Assembly (NCBI GenBank): GCA_035295745.1
Contig: DATGIL010000022.1
Location: 248,001 to 312,000, forward strand
DNA length: 64,000 nt
Direction: 5' to 3'
From: JAIQFL01 sp035295745
GTDB taxonomy: Bacteria; Acidobacteriota; Terriglobia; Bryobacterales; Bryobacteraceae
The notes under the pieces were generated by a model. The model had not been told where the DNA came from, did not search any database, and saw only the letters and a program-made list of their open reading frames with translations. The position numbers and the translations under genes are program-made. Shown here one piece after another: positions 50,397 to 59,682 of this stretch. How positions within the stretch are numbered: position 1 is the first letter of the stretch; each line of letters opens with the position of its first letter.

Positions 50397-51317
50397 ATGC
50401 CTCAAATCCTGGATGGAAATCGGGTCCGTGACGAGATCAAGAACGAGCTCCAGCCACGCGTTGCCGCGATGCGAGCTCTCGGACGTCCCCCCGGGCTGGC
50501 CGTAGTGCTCGTCGGCCACAATCCGGCCTCCGAAATCTACGTGCGCAACAAGGTGAAAGCCTGCCACGATCTGGGGATCTACTCCGAATCGATCACGCCA
50601 CCCGACAGCATATCGACCACCGAATTGCTCGCGATCGTCGAGGATTTAAATGCGCGCCACGATATCGATGGCATCCTGGTACAACTGCCTCTGCCGGTAC
50701 AAGTCGACAGTAAACGAATTCTGCTCGCCGTGTCGCCCGAAAAAGACGTCGATGGCTTTCACCCCTGCAACGTCGGCAGGCTGGTAGCCAATCTGCCGGG
50801 ACCGCGCGCGTGTACTCCCGCGGGCATTATCGAGATTCTGAGACGCTACTCGATTCCCATTGCCGGAAAACACGCCGTCGTCGTGGGCAGGAGCGACATC
50901 GTGGGAAAGCCCGTGGCCATGCTCTTGTTGCACGAGCATGCCACCGTCACCATCTGCCATTCGAAAACCCCCGACTTAGCCGCAGTGTGCCGCCAAGCCG
51001 ATATCCTGGTGGCTGCGATGGGCAGGGCGGCCATGCTCACTGCGGACTACCTCAGGGATGGCGTGACGGTGATCGATGTCGGAACCAATCGCCTGGATCG
51101 CCGGGAGGACGTAGCGCGGATTTTCCGCGGCTCACCGCAGAAGCTCGCGTCTTTCGATAAGCGGGGCAGCGTAGGCGTAGGCGACGTCCATCCGCTGGAT
51201 GTCGTGGAGAAGGCCGCGGCTTACACTCCCGTACCGGGTGGTGTAGGACCGCTCACTGTCGCGATGCTGATGTCCAACACCGTGGCCTCCGGGGAGCGGC
51301 GCGCCGGCATATGTTGA
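50397..51317 (+). CDS. folD: Bifunctional methylenetetrahydrofolate dehydrogenase/cyclohydrolase
   Basis: The 306-residue enzyme interconverts methylene-, methenyl- and formyl-tetrahydrofolate in the cytoplasm. The catalytic Tyr48/Lys52 pair lies in EIYVRNKVKAC, the substrate loop is ILVQLPLPVQVD and KDVDGFHP, the NADP site is VVVGRSDIVGKPVAMLLL and the C-terminal motif is PGGVGPLTVAMLM. Length and order are normal. AAGGA lies directly before the ATG, closer than ideal. The next gene, coaE, overlaps the end by seven bases, so folD, coaE and the HtrA-like gene form one unit. Confidence 0.95.
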   Translation: MPQILDGNRVRDEIKNELQPRVAAMRALGRPPGLAVVLVGHNPASEIYVRNKVKACHDLGIYSESITPPDSISTTELLAIVEDLNARHDIDGILVQLPLPVQVDSKRILLAVSPEKDVDGFHPCNVGRLVANLPGPRACTPAGIIEILRRYSIPIAGKHAVVVGRSDIVGKPVAMLLLHEHATVTICHSKTPDLAAVCRQADILVAAMGRAAMLTADYLRDGVTVIDVGTNRLDRREDVARIFRGSPQKLASFDKRGSVGVGDVHPLDVVEKAAAYTPVPGGVGPLTVAMLMSNTVASGERRAGIC

Positions 51318-51916
51318 AGGTTGGGCTGACCGGCGGACTGGCGTGTGGAAAGACCTTCGTCGGGCAAGCTCTGGCGAGTTTCGGTTGCTTCGTCGTGCAG
51401 GCTGACGAACTGGGGCACGCCGTACTGGCTCCCGGAGGCGAAGCTTACGACGCGGTGGTCAGGGAGTTTGGCCCCGAGATTTTGGCGGACGGCGGAGAAA
51501 TCAATCGGCGGGCGCTGGCAGCGCGAGTCTTTGGGGCGCCCGAACGGCTCGAGCGTCTCAACTCGCTGGTTCACCCTCCCGTGGTGCGGCGAGAGCACGA
51601 GCTACTGGAGGCATTTGCGGCGCGCCAACCACATGGCATTGCCGTAGTGGAAGCCGCCATTCTGATCGAGACCGGCAGCTACCGGCGCTTCGACCGTATG
51701 ATCCTGGTAACCTGTTGGGAGGAGCAGCAGGTGGAACGCGCCATGCGACGTGAAGGAGCACAGCTCGCGGACATTCGGGCTCGCCTCAGCCGCCAAATGC
51801 CTCTCGAAGAAAAACGAAAATTTGCCGATTTCGTCATAGACACATCGGGCGACAAGGAGAACACCTTGCAGCAAACCCGGGACGTCTACGAATCGTTACG
51901 GAGAATCGAAACATGA
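51311..51916 (+). CDS. coaE: Dephospho-CoA kinase
   Basis: A 201-residue kinase for the last step of coenzyme A synthesis. The P-loop GLTGGLACGKT is at 5-15, the substrate residues are in QADELGHAVLAPG, the lid is LVTCWEEQQVERAMRR and the LSRQMP motif (about 158) is typical. Its ATG overlaps the folD stop by seven bases and its own stop overlaps the next ATG by four. Length fits the family, so it is likely functional. Confidence 0.94.
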   Translation: MLKVGLTGGLACGKTFVGQALASFGCFVVQADELGHAVLAPGGEAYDAVVREFGPEILADGGEINRRALAARVFGAPERLERLNSLVHPPVVRREHELLEAFAARQPHGIAVVEAAILIETGSYRRFDRMILVTCWEEQQVERAMRREGAQLADIRARLSRQMPLEEKRKFADFVIDTSGDKENTLQQTRDVYESLRRIET

Positions 51917-53070
51917 AAGTCTTGCGACCTTTTGTCTGGGCCGCCGCGATGGTGGCTCTGTTCCTGTACGCAACCTCGGTAGCTCATTGGGATCTGGCAC
52001 GGGTCTTTCGACCTGGTGGAACAATTGGACGCCTCTGGAGCGAACCGGCTGCAGCCGCCTCTGCGGCCGGCGGATTTACCGCTGACGAGCAAAACAATAT
52101 TGATGTCTACCGCGGCGCCCGCGACGCCACCGTCAACATTACTTCCGTTGTTTATCGCGAGTCCTGGTTCGCGGAAATCTATCCGGAGCAAGGCGCAGGC
52201 TCGGGGTTCATCGTAAATCCGGACGGCGAGATTCTGACCAATAATCACGTGGTCAATGGCGGCACCGCGCAACTGACCGTGGTCTTGGCGGATAAGAAGT
52301 CGTACAAAGCTAAGATTTTGTTCACCGATCCACGCGACGATCTAGCCCTCATCAAGATTGAAACCGGACGCAAGTTACCGGCCCTCCGCCTGGGCGATTC
52401 GGACGCCTCCGTGGTGGGCCAGAAGGTGCTCGCGATCGGCAATCCCTTCGGATTCGGCGGCACTCTGACCACTGGAATTGTCAGCTCGCTCGGCCGCACG
52501 ATTCAGACCGAAGAGAATCGCGAACTGGAGGGGATGATCCAGACCGACGCTGCCATCAATCCGGGCAACAGCGGCGGACCGCTGCTCGATTCGCACGGCA
52601 ATGTGATTGGCATCAACACCGCAATTTATGGTGCGCAGGGCAATATTGGCCTGGGATTCGCGATCCCGATCAACCGCGCGAAGTCAATTCTCGACGAGTT
52701 CCAGGCGAAGGGACATATTTCAAGGCCGACGCTCGGGATTGACGTCTCCGCAGTCTCGGGAGATCTCGCCGAAATGCTCGAGCTTCCAAGTTCCGGCGGG
52801 CTTCTGATTCGACGCGTGGAGCGGGGTTCGGCCGCTGCAGAGGCGGGATTGCGTGGACCGAGCCGTTGGGTAGTCCGCTATAATTACCGCCTGCCTGTCG
52901 GGGCAGATCTCATCACGGCTCTCGATGGGCAGCCAGTAGAAGGCACAGATTCACTAATGCGGGTGATGAACCGGAAACACGGCGGCGATATTCTCGAAAT
53001 GACAATTTACCGCGAGGGGAAGACTCAGAAAGTACGGGTGAAGTTAGGAGAAGCTCCGCAGGTAATGTAG
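51913..53070 (+). CDS. HtrA/Deg-type periplasmic serine protease with one PDZ domain
   Basis: A 385-residue protein with an N-terminal membrane anchor (FVWAAAMVALFLYATSVA) and trypsin fold. The catalytic triad is His112 (LTNNHVV), Asp143 (DDLALIKI) and Ser220 (NPGNSGGPLL). A single PDZ domain follows from about 275 (RPTLGIDVSAVSG to TQKVRVKLG), which fits the DegS or single-PDZ subfamily. It is the last gene of the folD-coaE unit. The role is degradation or sensing of misfolded envelope proteins. A hairpin terminator follows the stop. Confidence 0.92.
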   Translation: MKVLRPFVWAAAMVALFLYATSVAHWDLARVFRPGGTIGRLWSEPAAAASAAGGFTADEQNNIDVYRGARDATVNITSVVYRESWFAEIYPEQGAGSGFIVNPDGEILTNNHVVNGGTAQLTVVLADKKSYKAKILFTDPRDDLALIKIETGRKLPALRLGDSDASVVGQKVLAIGNPFGFGGTLTTGIVSSLGRTIQTEENRELEGMIQTDAAINPGNSGGPLLDSHGNVIGINTAIYGAQGNIGLGFAIPINRAKSILDEFQAKGHISRPTLGIDVSAVSGDLAEMLELPSSGGLLIRRVERGSAAAEAGLRGPSRWVVRYNYRLPVGADLITALDGQPVEGTDSLMRVMNRKHGGDILEMTIYREGKTQKVRVKLGEAPQVM

Positions 53071-53077
53071 GGATTCC

Positions 53078-53106
53078 GGAGGCATCGGGCGCAACTCGGT
53101 GCCTCC
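53078..53106. terminator. Terminator between the HtrA-like gene and the AT-hook-like gene
   Basis: GGAGGCATCG (53078-53087) pairs with CGGTGCCTCC (53097-53106), nine Watson-Crick pairs and one G-T pair, with a 9-base loop and TATTTG after it on the plus strand. It starts seven bases after the stop of the protease gene and lies nine bases past the end of the convergent small gene, so it can serve both. Confidence 0.65.
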
Positions 53107-53115
53107 TATTTGAAA

Positions 53116-53346
53116 TCAGGCCGCGGTTCCCTTTGGGGATGCTGCGGCGGCGGCAACGGTTTTATTCTTGCTCCCTGGAGGACGCCCGCGCCTTTTGGCC
53201 GGGGGCGTCGAAATCTCTGCCATCCACGCAGGGGGTCGACCGCGACGCCGCCCTCGGCCGCGTGCCAGTCTTTCCAGGCTAACGATCGCTTCCTCGATCT
53301 GTTGCCTTTCCTCCCGCAGCTCCGTTAGGATTTTGCTGACATCCAT
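53116..53346 (-). CDS. Small basic protein with AT-hook-like motifs
   Basis: A 76-residue protein. An N-terminal helix (KILTELREERQQIEEAIVSL) is followed by GRRRGRPPAWM (about 32-42) and a second RRGRPPGSKNK (about 52-62), each a GRP core flanked by Arg and Lys as in AT-hook DNA-binding motifs. The tail is Ala- and Lys-rich. Short proteins of this form are common in Acidobacteria and may bind DNA in the manner of a histone-like factor; no function is proved. It faces the HtrA-like gene across a terminator. Confidence 0.75.
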   Translation of the reverse strand: MDVSKILTELREERQQIEEAIVSLERLARGRGRRRGRPPAWMAEISTPPAKRRGRPPGSKNKTVAAAAASPKGTAA

Positions 53347-53535
53347 TTAGTCCCGCCCTCCCAGCCGGATCGTCCTCTTCCCCGTTTCGAAAAAATGTCG
53401 AGGACACTTTATAAAAACAGTATACATCTCGATTTTCGCGCCGATCGTTAATATTTTCAAGCTGTGAACAGAATTTGCAACACATTATCGCGGTATTGCG
53501 GATATCTAAAAGTAGGCTCCCGTACCAATGTTCCT

Positions 53536-54900
53536 TTAGGTTCCAACTCTCTGCCGCCGCTTTTTCCAATAGAAATAAAAAGGCAGTCCAGCGACGATTA
53601 ATCCTATGCCTTTCAATGACTCCCAAGGCGAGTCCATGAGCGTGGAGAGTACCAAAACCGACGCACCCAGAACAAACAGTACCGGTACTGCTGGATATCC
53701 TAGTGTGCGATATGGGCGATTTAAATCGGGGCGCTTTCTGCGTAATACCACCACTGCTGCTGTTGTCATTCCATACAATATCCAACTCGCAAAGATGACG
53801 TATGTGTATAGCTGGTCGTACTGCCCGGAGAGAACCAGCAGGGCAGCCCATCCACTTAAAGCTAAAATCGAGACTCCCGGAGTGTGATATTTAGGACTAA
53901 CAGACCCAATAATATGGAAGAAATACCCGTCGCGAGCGGCCGCATAAGGCACTCGCGACCCCGAGAGAATAGAACCGTTGAGTGCCGCGAAGATGCTGAT
54001 CATCGCTGCCACCGAGACAGCGGCGGCTCCCGGCTCGTGGAAAATGCGGCGCATCATTTCCGCCGCCACGCGCGAGCTGGACGCCACTTCACCCGGACTG
54101 AGTACGTAAAAATAGGCGGCATTTGCCAATAAATAAATCACAATCACTGTAGCCGTTCCCCAGATTAGGGAGCGCGGCAGGTTACGCTGGGGGTCGCGCA
54201 CTTCCGAGGCGACCATGCTGACATTATTCCAGCCGTCATATGCCCAGAGGGCTGCTACCAGTGCTGCAAAAAAGCCCGCCGTGGTGAGAGGCCCGATGGA
54301 ATGCGGAGCCGCGGCGTGAGCATGTCCAAATCCCAGCCCTGCAAGGATAACTCCCGCAATCAACGCCACTTTCACTACAGTAATGGCGACTTGAACGTTG
54401 CCCCCGATCTTGACACCGAAGTAATTTAGCCAGGCGAGTCCGAAAATCAATGCCATCGCCAGTAATTGCCCGTAGCGGAATTCCCAGACGCCCAGAGGAA
54501 GCTTGATTCTGTAGAAGACCGTGTCCAACCAGGGAAAAAAGTTGGCGACATATAGGAAAAATCCGGTCGCCAAAGTGGCGATCGACCCGCTTTTGGCGAC
54601 CCACATTTGCGTCCAGCTATACAGGAACCCCCACATGGGTCCGTAGGCCTCGCTCAAGTATGCGTACTCGCCGCCGGCCTCAGGCATAGCGGCTGCAAGC
54701 TCCGCATACGTGAGTGCGCCGGCAAGCGAGAGCAGCCCGCCGACGATCCACACCACGAAGACCATCTCGACCGAACCGGTCCGCTCGATCATCTTCTTCG
54801 GCACTAAAAAAATGCCGCTGCCGATGACGGTTCCGACCACGATCGACGCCGCTGCCCACTGCCCTAAATCGCGCTTTAATTCCGGACTGGCTACCTTCAT
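53536..54900 (-). CDS. APC-family amino-acid permease
   Basis: A 454-residue transporter with about twelve membrane helices. The first, with VVGTVIGSGIFLVPK (about 22-36), is the unwound substrate-binding helix of the APC superfamily; PEAGGEYAYLSEAYGPMWGF (about 73-92) and WAYDGWNNVSMVASEVRDPQ (near 218) are further hallmarks. The range of the substrate cannot be read. The start codon overlaps the stop of the upstream symporter gene by four bases, so the two carriers are translationally coupled. Confidence 0.88.
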   Translation of the reverse strand: MKVASPELKRDLGQWAAASIVVGTVIGSGIFLVPKKMIERTGSVEMVFVVWIVGGLLSLAGALTYAELAAAMPEAGGEYAYLSEAYGPMWGFLYSWTQMWVAKSGSIATLATGFFLYVANFFPWLDTVFYRIKLPLGVWEFRYGQLLAMALIFGLAWLNYFGVKIGGNVQVAITVVKVALIAGVILAGLGFGHAHAAAPHSIGPLTTAGFFAALVAALWAYDGWNNVSMVASEVRDPQRNLPRSLIWGTATVIVIYLLANAAYFYVLSPGEVASSSRVAAEMMRRIFHEPGAAAVSVAAMISIFAALNGSILSGSRVPYAAARDGYFFHIIGSVSPKYHTPGVSILALSGWAALLVLSGQYDQLYTYVIFASWILYGMTTAAVVVLRRKRPDLNRPYRTLGYPAVPVLFVLGASVLVLSTLMDSPWESLKGIGLIVAGLPFYFYWKKRRQRVGT

Positions 54901-56405
54901 TGCGTGATTTCCTCTGAGCCGCCGGGCGATTGGAAAACGGAAGCGATCAGGCCGGCGATAAATGTTACGGACGTTCCAATCAGTACGTACCAGGTGAAGG
55001 CAATCGGGGTGCCGAAGCGCACGTACAGTACCGCCGCAAGTCCCGCCACGACTCCGACCATCGCGGCCCGTTCGCGCACCCGCTTCGTCAACATGCCCAG
55101 CAGAAACACGCCCAGAAGCGCCCCGAACGGAATGGAGGCGAGGGCGAGGCCGGCCTCAAGGACCGAATGCACGTGCTGCGCGAGTAACCCGATGGTCAGC
55201 AAGACGACTCCCCACCCAATGGTCGCGAAGTGAGCCAGCCGGAACTGCGACTTTTCGTCAGAGATCGAGCCCCCGCGGCGGCGAAGCATGGGTTGGTAGA
55301 AGTCCACTACAGTAGTCGAGGCGAGAGAGTTCAGAGCGGCGCTGATATTGGCCATCGCCGCGGCCAGGATGGATGCGGCAATGAGGCCCGCGATGGGGGT
55401 CGGCATCTGGTTCCAGACGAAGTTGATGTAGACCCGATCCATCTGCGCCGGCCGGCAATCCACTGCCAATTTTGCACCGGCAGCGCAGACTGGTAGCGCG
55501 CGGTCCAGGTAATAGACGTAGAGAAGAATGCCGATCAGCAGGAAGAGAGAGAATTGGACGAAAATCACGATCCAGCTTGAAAGCAGCGCGGTGCGGCTCT
55601 GGCGCTCGTCGCGGGCGCTGAGCAGACGTTGCACCATCAACTGGTCGGTGCCGTGGCTCGCGGTCGTCAGGAAGCAACCACCTGCGACTCCCGCCCAGAA
55701 GCTGTAAGTCCGCGACAGGAAGTCCATTGTCGGTGAGAATCGGAAATCGAACACCGTAAATTTGTGCGCGGCGCCGGCCACCTGTGCGACGTGGCCCCAA
55801 CCGCCGGGTGTCAAGCCGAGAATCACCCAAAAGCTGAGCACAGCGCCGACGACGTAGAGCGCCATCTGCACAACGTCTGTCCAGATAACTGCTGTCATAC
55901 CACCTTCAAAGGTGTAGAAAATCGTGAGCACGATGATGATCACGATCGAAACTTCGATCCCGGTGCCCAGCACCGTCGAGATGACCAGTGAGATGGCATA
56001 GACGCGTACCCCTTCAGCCAATGCCCGCGTCACAAGGAATATAGAGGCGGTGAGTTTACGGATGCGCTCGCCAAATCTCTTCCGCATCAGTTCATACGCC
56101 GTAAACATCTCGCCGCGAAAATAATGGGGTAGAAATAAGGACGAAATCACGAGGCGTGCCAGCAGATAGCCCAGCACCAACTGGAGGAATCCCAAGTTTC
56201 CTTCAAACGCGAGCGCGGGTGTTCCAACGATGGTCAACGTGCTGGTTTCAGCCGAGACGATCGAGAGGGTGATGGCCCACCAGGGTGCGGTTCTCCCGCC
56301 CAGAAAGTAATCGCGGAGGCTCTTTTGGCCGCGGCCGAACCGGGCGCCGAACCAGGTGATTGCCACGAGGTAGATGAGAATAACCGCTAAATCGATAGAT
56401 CGCAT
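54897..56405 (-). CDS. Sodium:solute symporter family protein
   Basis: A 502-residue carrier with about thirteen helices. It opens with SIDLAVILIYLVAITWFGAR and has the SSS-family segments GGRTAPWWAITLSIVSAETS (about 40-60) and YTFEGGMTAVIWTDVVQ (about 160-177), where sodium and substrate bind. The frame stays open 41 codons upstream, but that part is not hydrophobic and does not resemble the family, so I chose the ATG at 56405. Its stop overlaps the start of the APC permease by four bases. Confidence 0.88.
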   Translation of the reverse strand: MRSIDLAVILIYLVAITWFGARFGRGQKSLRDYFLGGRTAPWWAITLSIVSAETSTLTIVGTPALAFEGNLGFLQLVLGYLLARLVISSLFLPHYFRGEMFTAYELMRKRFGERIRKLTASIFLVTRALAEGVRVYAISLVISTVLGTGIEVSIVIIIVLTIFYTFEGGMTAVIWTDVVQMALYVVGAVLSFWVILGLTPGGWGHVAQVAGAAHKFTVFDFRFSPTMDFLSRTYSFWAGVAGGCFLTTASHGTDQLMVQRLLSARDERQSRTALLSSWIVIFVQFSLFLLIGILLYVYYLDRALPVCAAGAKLAVDCRPAQMDRVYINFVWNQMPTPIAGLIAASILAAAMANISAALNSLASTTVVDFYQPMLRRRGGSISDEKSQFRLAHFATIGWGVVLLTIGLLAQHVHSVLEAGLALASIPFGALLGVFLLGMLTKRVRERAAMVGVVAGLAAVLYVRFGTPIAFTWYVLIGTSVTFIAGLIASVFQSPGGSEEITQ

Positions 56406-56716
56406 GAAATGGCACGGGCATTTCAGCCGCTTTTCGCCTGTAGGACAGCCACTAGCATACCCCTGATCTGATATGATTTGTGATTCGGAACCAGGCGAAG
56501 GGAAATGGAGTCCAACCGGTTGCGCCACCTATGTGGTTCGGCTATACTCCGCAAGGGTCCTGTCCGTACACAAGCGCGTAGTGGCTGGCGTTTGGAGCGA
56601 GCTTCTGGGAATCCCCAAAATGCCCATCGGGGAAACGGCGACTGGCTCCAGATTCGCAGCGTCGGGTCCGAACCGGAGAACCATTCTTCAGAAGGCGAGG
56701 TAGGCAAGAGGCGCAC
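56406..56716 (+). promoter_or_regulatory. Divergent intergenic region with a promoter for the secreted paralogues
   Basis: On the plus strand TTGCGC (56520-56525) and TATACT (56543-56548) lie exactly 17 bases apart. Transcription from there would give a leader of roughly 160 bases before the GTG start at 56717. I found no strong structure in the leader. No clear promoter was visible on the other strand for the symporter, and no gene is seen in the stretch. Confidence 0.5.
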
Positions 56717-58150
56717 GTGCACAGATTCTCGGTGGCTTTGAGAATGATGACGGCTTGTGCCCTTGTGGGCGGATTCGTTCTGGCGGGAGCCGTGCCGTTC
56801 TGCCACGCACAAACCTCCAGCACCTCTGCGACGCCACCGAAAAAATATAAAGATGGCGAATACGAGATCGTCAGCCAGGCTTACAAAGACGTCAGCGACC
56901 CTGCCAGACAGATTACCGATCTCGACACTTGGTCGCAGAAATATCCCGATTCCGACTACAAAGAGGACCGCACCTATCTGTACGTACAGGCGTTTCTGAA
57001 GTTGAACCAGCCGGCGAAAGTGCTCGAGTATGGTTCTCAACTGATGGCGAGGGACGCCGGTTCCGTCTTTAACAGCACCGGCACCGAGCAACTGGCGGGC
57101 TTGCCCATCAAGTTGACGATGTTGAACGTCTTGTACTCCGTAGCTTTGAACGCCGCGTCGCTGCCTGGTGCGACGACGGAGCAGTTGGCCCTGGGAGCGA
57201 AGGCCGCCGGCGCGCTATTGGAGTTCGCACCCAAATACTTCGTGCCCGAGAATAAACCCGCCGCGCAGACCGACGCCGCGTGGTCCGCCGCGCGCACCGA
57301 CGTGCTCGGAAAGGCAAAAACGGCACGCATCGCGATCGCGCTGAAGCCGGGCCTCGAGGCCCAACAGAAGAAGGATTGTCCCGGGCAAGAGAGTGCCTTC
57401 TCCAAGGCTATGGCCGATTATCCCGATAGCGGAGCCGCTTCCTATCAATTGGGTGTGGCCCTGCTCACTTGTGAAGCTGCCAATCCCGAGAAGGTTTCGC
57501 TAGGATTGTGGCAGATCGCTCGTGCGTCTTCATTAGATCCTGCAAAGAGCGGTCTGGAGCCGAAAGACGTGCCGGGAATCGAGGCATATTTAAAGAAGGT
57601 GTACATCCGCATTCATGGTAGCGATGAGGGCCTCGATCAGCTCCGGCAGCAGGCCGCCGCCAACGCAGCGCCGACCGCTGGGTTTAAAATCAAATCCGTC
57701 TCCGAGATTGCACAAGAGAAACAGGCGGAATTCGAAGCGGGACATCCACAAATTGCTTTGTGGATGCGAATCAAGGGACAGTTGGCCGACACCAATGGGG
57801 ATCAATATTTTCAGGGTCAACTGAAAGACGCAGCCGTACCGCAGCTCACCGGTAGACTGGTGGAAGCCAAGCCCGCTTGCCACCCCAAAGAGCTGCTGGT
57901 GGGCGTGGAGGTCCCGGATTCCATGAAACCGCTCCAGGCAGAAATCAGTCTGAAACTGGATAAACCGCTCGCTGGTAAACCGGAAGCCAATGCGGAATTC
58001 CGTTGGGAAGGCGTACCGACGGCGTTCACGAAGGATCCTTTTTTGCTTACTATGGAAACCGAGGCGGCCAAGATCGCCGGGCTGGCCACCACGCCGTGCA
58101 ATGCGCTGCCGGACCGATCCGGCGCGAAGAAGGGTCCCGTGAAGAAATAG
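56717..58150 (+). CDS. Secreted protein, paralogue 1 of a tandem pair
   Basis: The 477-residue protein has a signal peptide (MTACALVGGFVLAGAVPFCH) and a mostly helical, TPR-like body: ITDLDTWSQKYPDSDYKEDR (about 67-86), then helix pairs through residue 330. The C-terminal domain is beta-rich with Cys and ends in EGVPTAFTKDPFLLTMETEA and TTPC. The next gene shares this full layout. GTG is used as start because GAGG precedes it; a pair of ATG codons lies 27 bases further on. No family name is known to me; a cell-envelope role is inferred. Confidence 0.75.
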   Translation: MHRFSVALRMMTACALVGGFVLAGAVPFCHAQTSSTSATPPKKYKDGEYEIVSQAYKDVSDPARQITDLDTWSQKYPDSDYKEDRTYLYVQAFLKLNQPAKVLEYGSQLMARDAGSVFNSTGTEQLAGLPIKLTMLNVLYSVALNAASLPGATTEQLALGAKAAGALLEFAPKYFVPENKPAAQTDAAWSAARTDVLGKAKTARIAIALKPGLEAQQKKDCPGQESAFSKAMADYPDSGAASYQLGVALLTCEAANPEKVSLGLWQIARASSLDPAKSGLEPKDVPGIEAYLKKVYIRIHGSDEGLDQLRQQAAANAAPTAGFKIKSVSEIAQEKQAEFEAGHPQIALWMRIKGQLADTNGDQYFQGQLKDAAVPQLTGRLVEAKPACHPKELLVGVEVPDSMKPLQAEISLKLDKPLAGKPEANAEFRWEGVPTAFTKDPFLLTMETEAAKIAGLATTPCNALPDRSGAKKGPVKK

Positions 58151-58158
58151 GAATCTGA

Positions 58159-58179
58159 GGAACGGCGGATCGCCGTTCC
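58159..58179 (+). terminator. Hairpin between the two paralogues
   Basis: GGAACGGCG (58159-58167) and CGCCGTTCC (58171-58179) pair perfectly around GAT, nine bases after the first paralogue's stop; the following bases are AT-rich (TTTAAAATTTT after a short gap). It could limit read-through and set a lower level for the second gene, or stabilise the upstream mRNA. Confidence 0.55.
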
Positions 58180-58236
58180 GATGAGTTTAAAATTTTGGGG
58201 GTTTACGTGTTTGGCAGAACGCACAGGAATTCTGAT

Positions 58237-59640
58237 ATGAAATGGAAGAGAATCGCGGCTGTGGCCGCATTGGGTGCTGTCGCACTGACAGGAACAGTCC
58301 GCCAGGCGCGCGCGCAGGCTGCGGCCGCGCAACCCGAGACGCACTACAAAGACCAGGGTGAATTCGATGCCTATAATGCCGTGTCCGTGGACATGATAGG
58401 TAAGAACTTCGCCAAGGCGATTACCGACCTGGATACCTGGAAGCAGAAATATCCAGATACCTGGTACAAGGATGTCCGCACTCTTTTGTACCTCCAGGCC
58501 TACAACGAAACCAAGCAGTTCGGTAAGGCGATCGACGCGGCGGGCGAGTTGATGGCCAAGGGCGATCTGGACACCACATTCCCCGATCCGAAGCAAGGCC
58601 CGGCGGATGTGATCAAAGTGCTATTCACGACTTGCTCAGCCATCCAGCAGGCCGCCGCCCAGAATCCTCCGCCCACCCCGGAACAACTGGCGATTGCCGA
58701 AAAGGCCGCTCGCAAGCTTGTGGACTATAACCGTAAGCCGGAAGGCCTGGACGATGCGGCATGGAACGGCGCCAAGCCGCAGTTGCAGGGTGTGGCGAAG
58801 GCCGCGCTCCTGACCATCGCCGTGCTGCCTGGCAATCAGGCGATGGCCAAGAATCCACGGGATTGTGAGACGGCGTCGGCGGTGTTCACCAAAGCGTTGA
58901 AGGACTACCCGGACAAGTCGTTCATCTCGTATAGCCTCGGCACTGCCCTCAATTGTCTGGCGCGCGCTAAGCCCGATCAGGCAGCGACGATTGCGCCCAA
59001 AGCGATCTACGAGTTTGTACGCGCCGCGGCTGTGGATCCGACCCTCGGCGGATCGGGAGATGCCAAGAAGATCACGGACTACGCCGACAGCGCCTACAAG
59101 ACGTACCACGGGAGCGATGAAGGCCTGGACGCCCTGAAGACGGCGGCCAAGTCTTCCCCGCTGCCGCCGGACAACTTCACGATCGAGACGGCAGCGGCGG
59201 TGGCCAATCGCAAGCAGCAGGAGTTTGCGCAGAGCAATCCGCAGCTTGCCATGTGGATGGGCATCAAGGCCCAACTCTCCGATGCGGACAAGGGTACGGC
59301 GTATTTCGAGAGCACGCTGAAGAACGCCGCCGTGCCGAAGCTGAAGGGCATGGTAGTGGAAGGCAAGCCCGCCTGCCGCTCGAAGGAGATCCTGGTAGCG
59401 GTCCCGACTCCGGACCAGCAAGGTTCTCCGACCGCGGAGATTTCGCTGAAGCTGGATGCGGCACTGACGGGCAAGCCGGAGCCCGGCGAGATTCAATGGG
59501 AAGGCGTGCCGTCGGCCTTTACGCAGAGCCCGTTCCTGCTGACCATGGACACGGAGAAGGCCAAGATTGAAGGCCTCAAAACAACCCCGTGCGCGGCGGC
59601 TCCCCCGCGGCGCGGCGGCGCACCTACCAAGAAGAAGTAA
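58237..59640 (+). CDS. Secreted protein, paralogue 2 of a tandem pair
   Basis: A 467-residue protein with signal peptide (RIAAVAALGAVALTGTVRQA). It repeats the plan of the previous gene: ITDLDTWKQKYPDTWYKDVR, the helical middle, KPACRSKEILVAVPTPD and EGVPSAFTQSPFLLTMDTEK near the end, followed by TTPC. The pair arose by tandem duplication and both copies are intact. The start at 58237 is preceded by AGGA at suitable distance; a frame 14 codons longer has no leader character. Function unknown; a TPR-type scaffold outside the inner membrane is plausible. Confidence 0.8.
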   Translation: MKWKRIAAVAALGAVALTGTVRQARAQAAAAQPETHYKDQGEFDAYNAVSVDMIGKNFAKAITDLDTWKQKYPDTWYKDVRTLLYLQAYNETKQFGKAIDAAGELMAKGDLDTTFPDPKQGPADVIKVLFTTCSAIQQAAAQNPPPTPEQLAIAEKAARKLVDYNRKPEGLDDAAWNGAKPQLQGVAKAALLTIAVLPGNQAMAKNPRDCETASAVFTKALKDYPDKSFISYSLGTALNCLARAKPDQAATIAPKAIYEFVRAAAVDPTLGGSGDAKKITDYADSAYKTYHGSDEGLDALKTAAKSSPLPPDNFTIETAAAVANRKQQEFAQSNPQLAMWMGIKAQLSDADKGTAYFESTLKNAAVPKLKGMVVEGKPACRSKEILVAVPTPDQQGSPTAEISLKLDAALTGKPEPGEIQWEGVPSAFTQSPFLLTMDTEKAKIEGLKTTPCAAAPPRRGGAPTKKK

Positions 59641-59682
59641 GCGGATCGAGTGGGGTATGCCCTGGCCGGCGTGCCCCACTCT

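Noticed and set aside
56406..56528. Longer start for the sodium:solute symporter
   Set aside because: The extra 41 residues are polar and contain Cys and Pro without transport features; the ATG at 56405 begins directly before the first helix.
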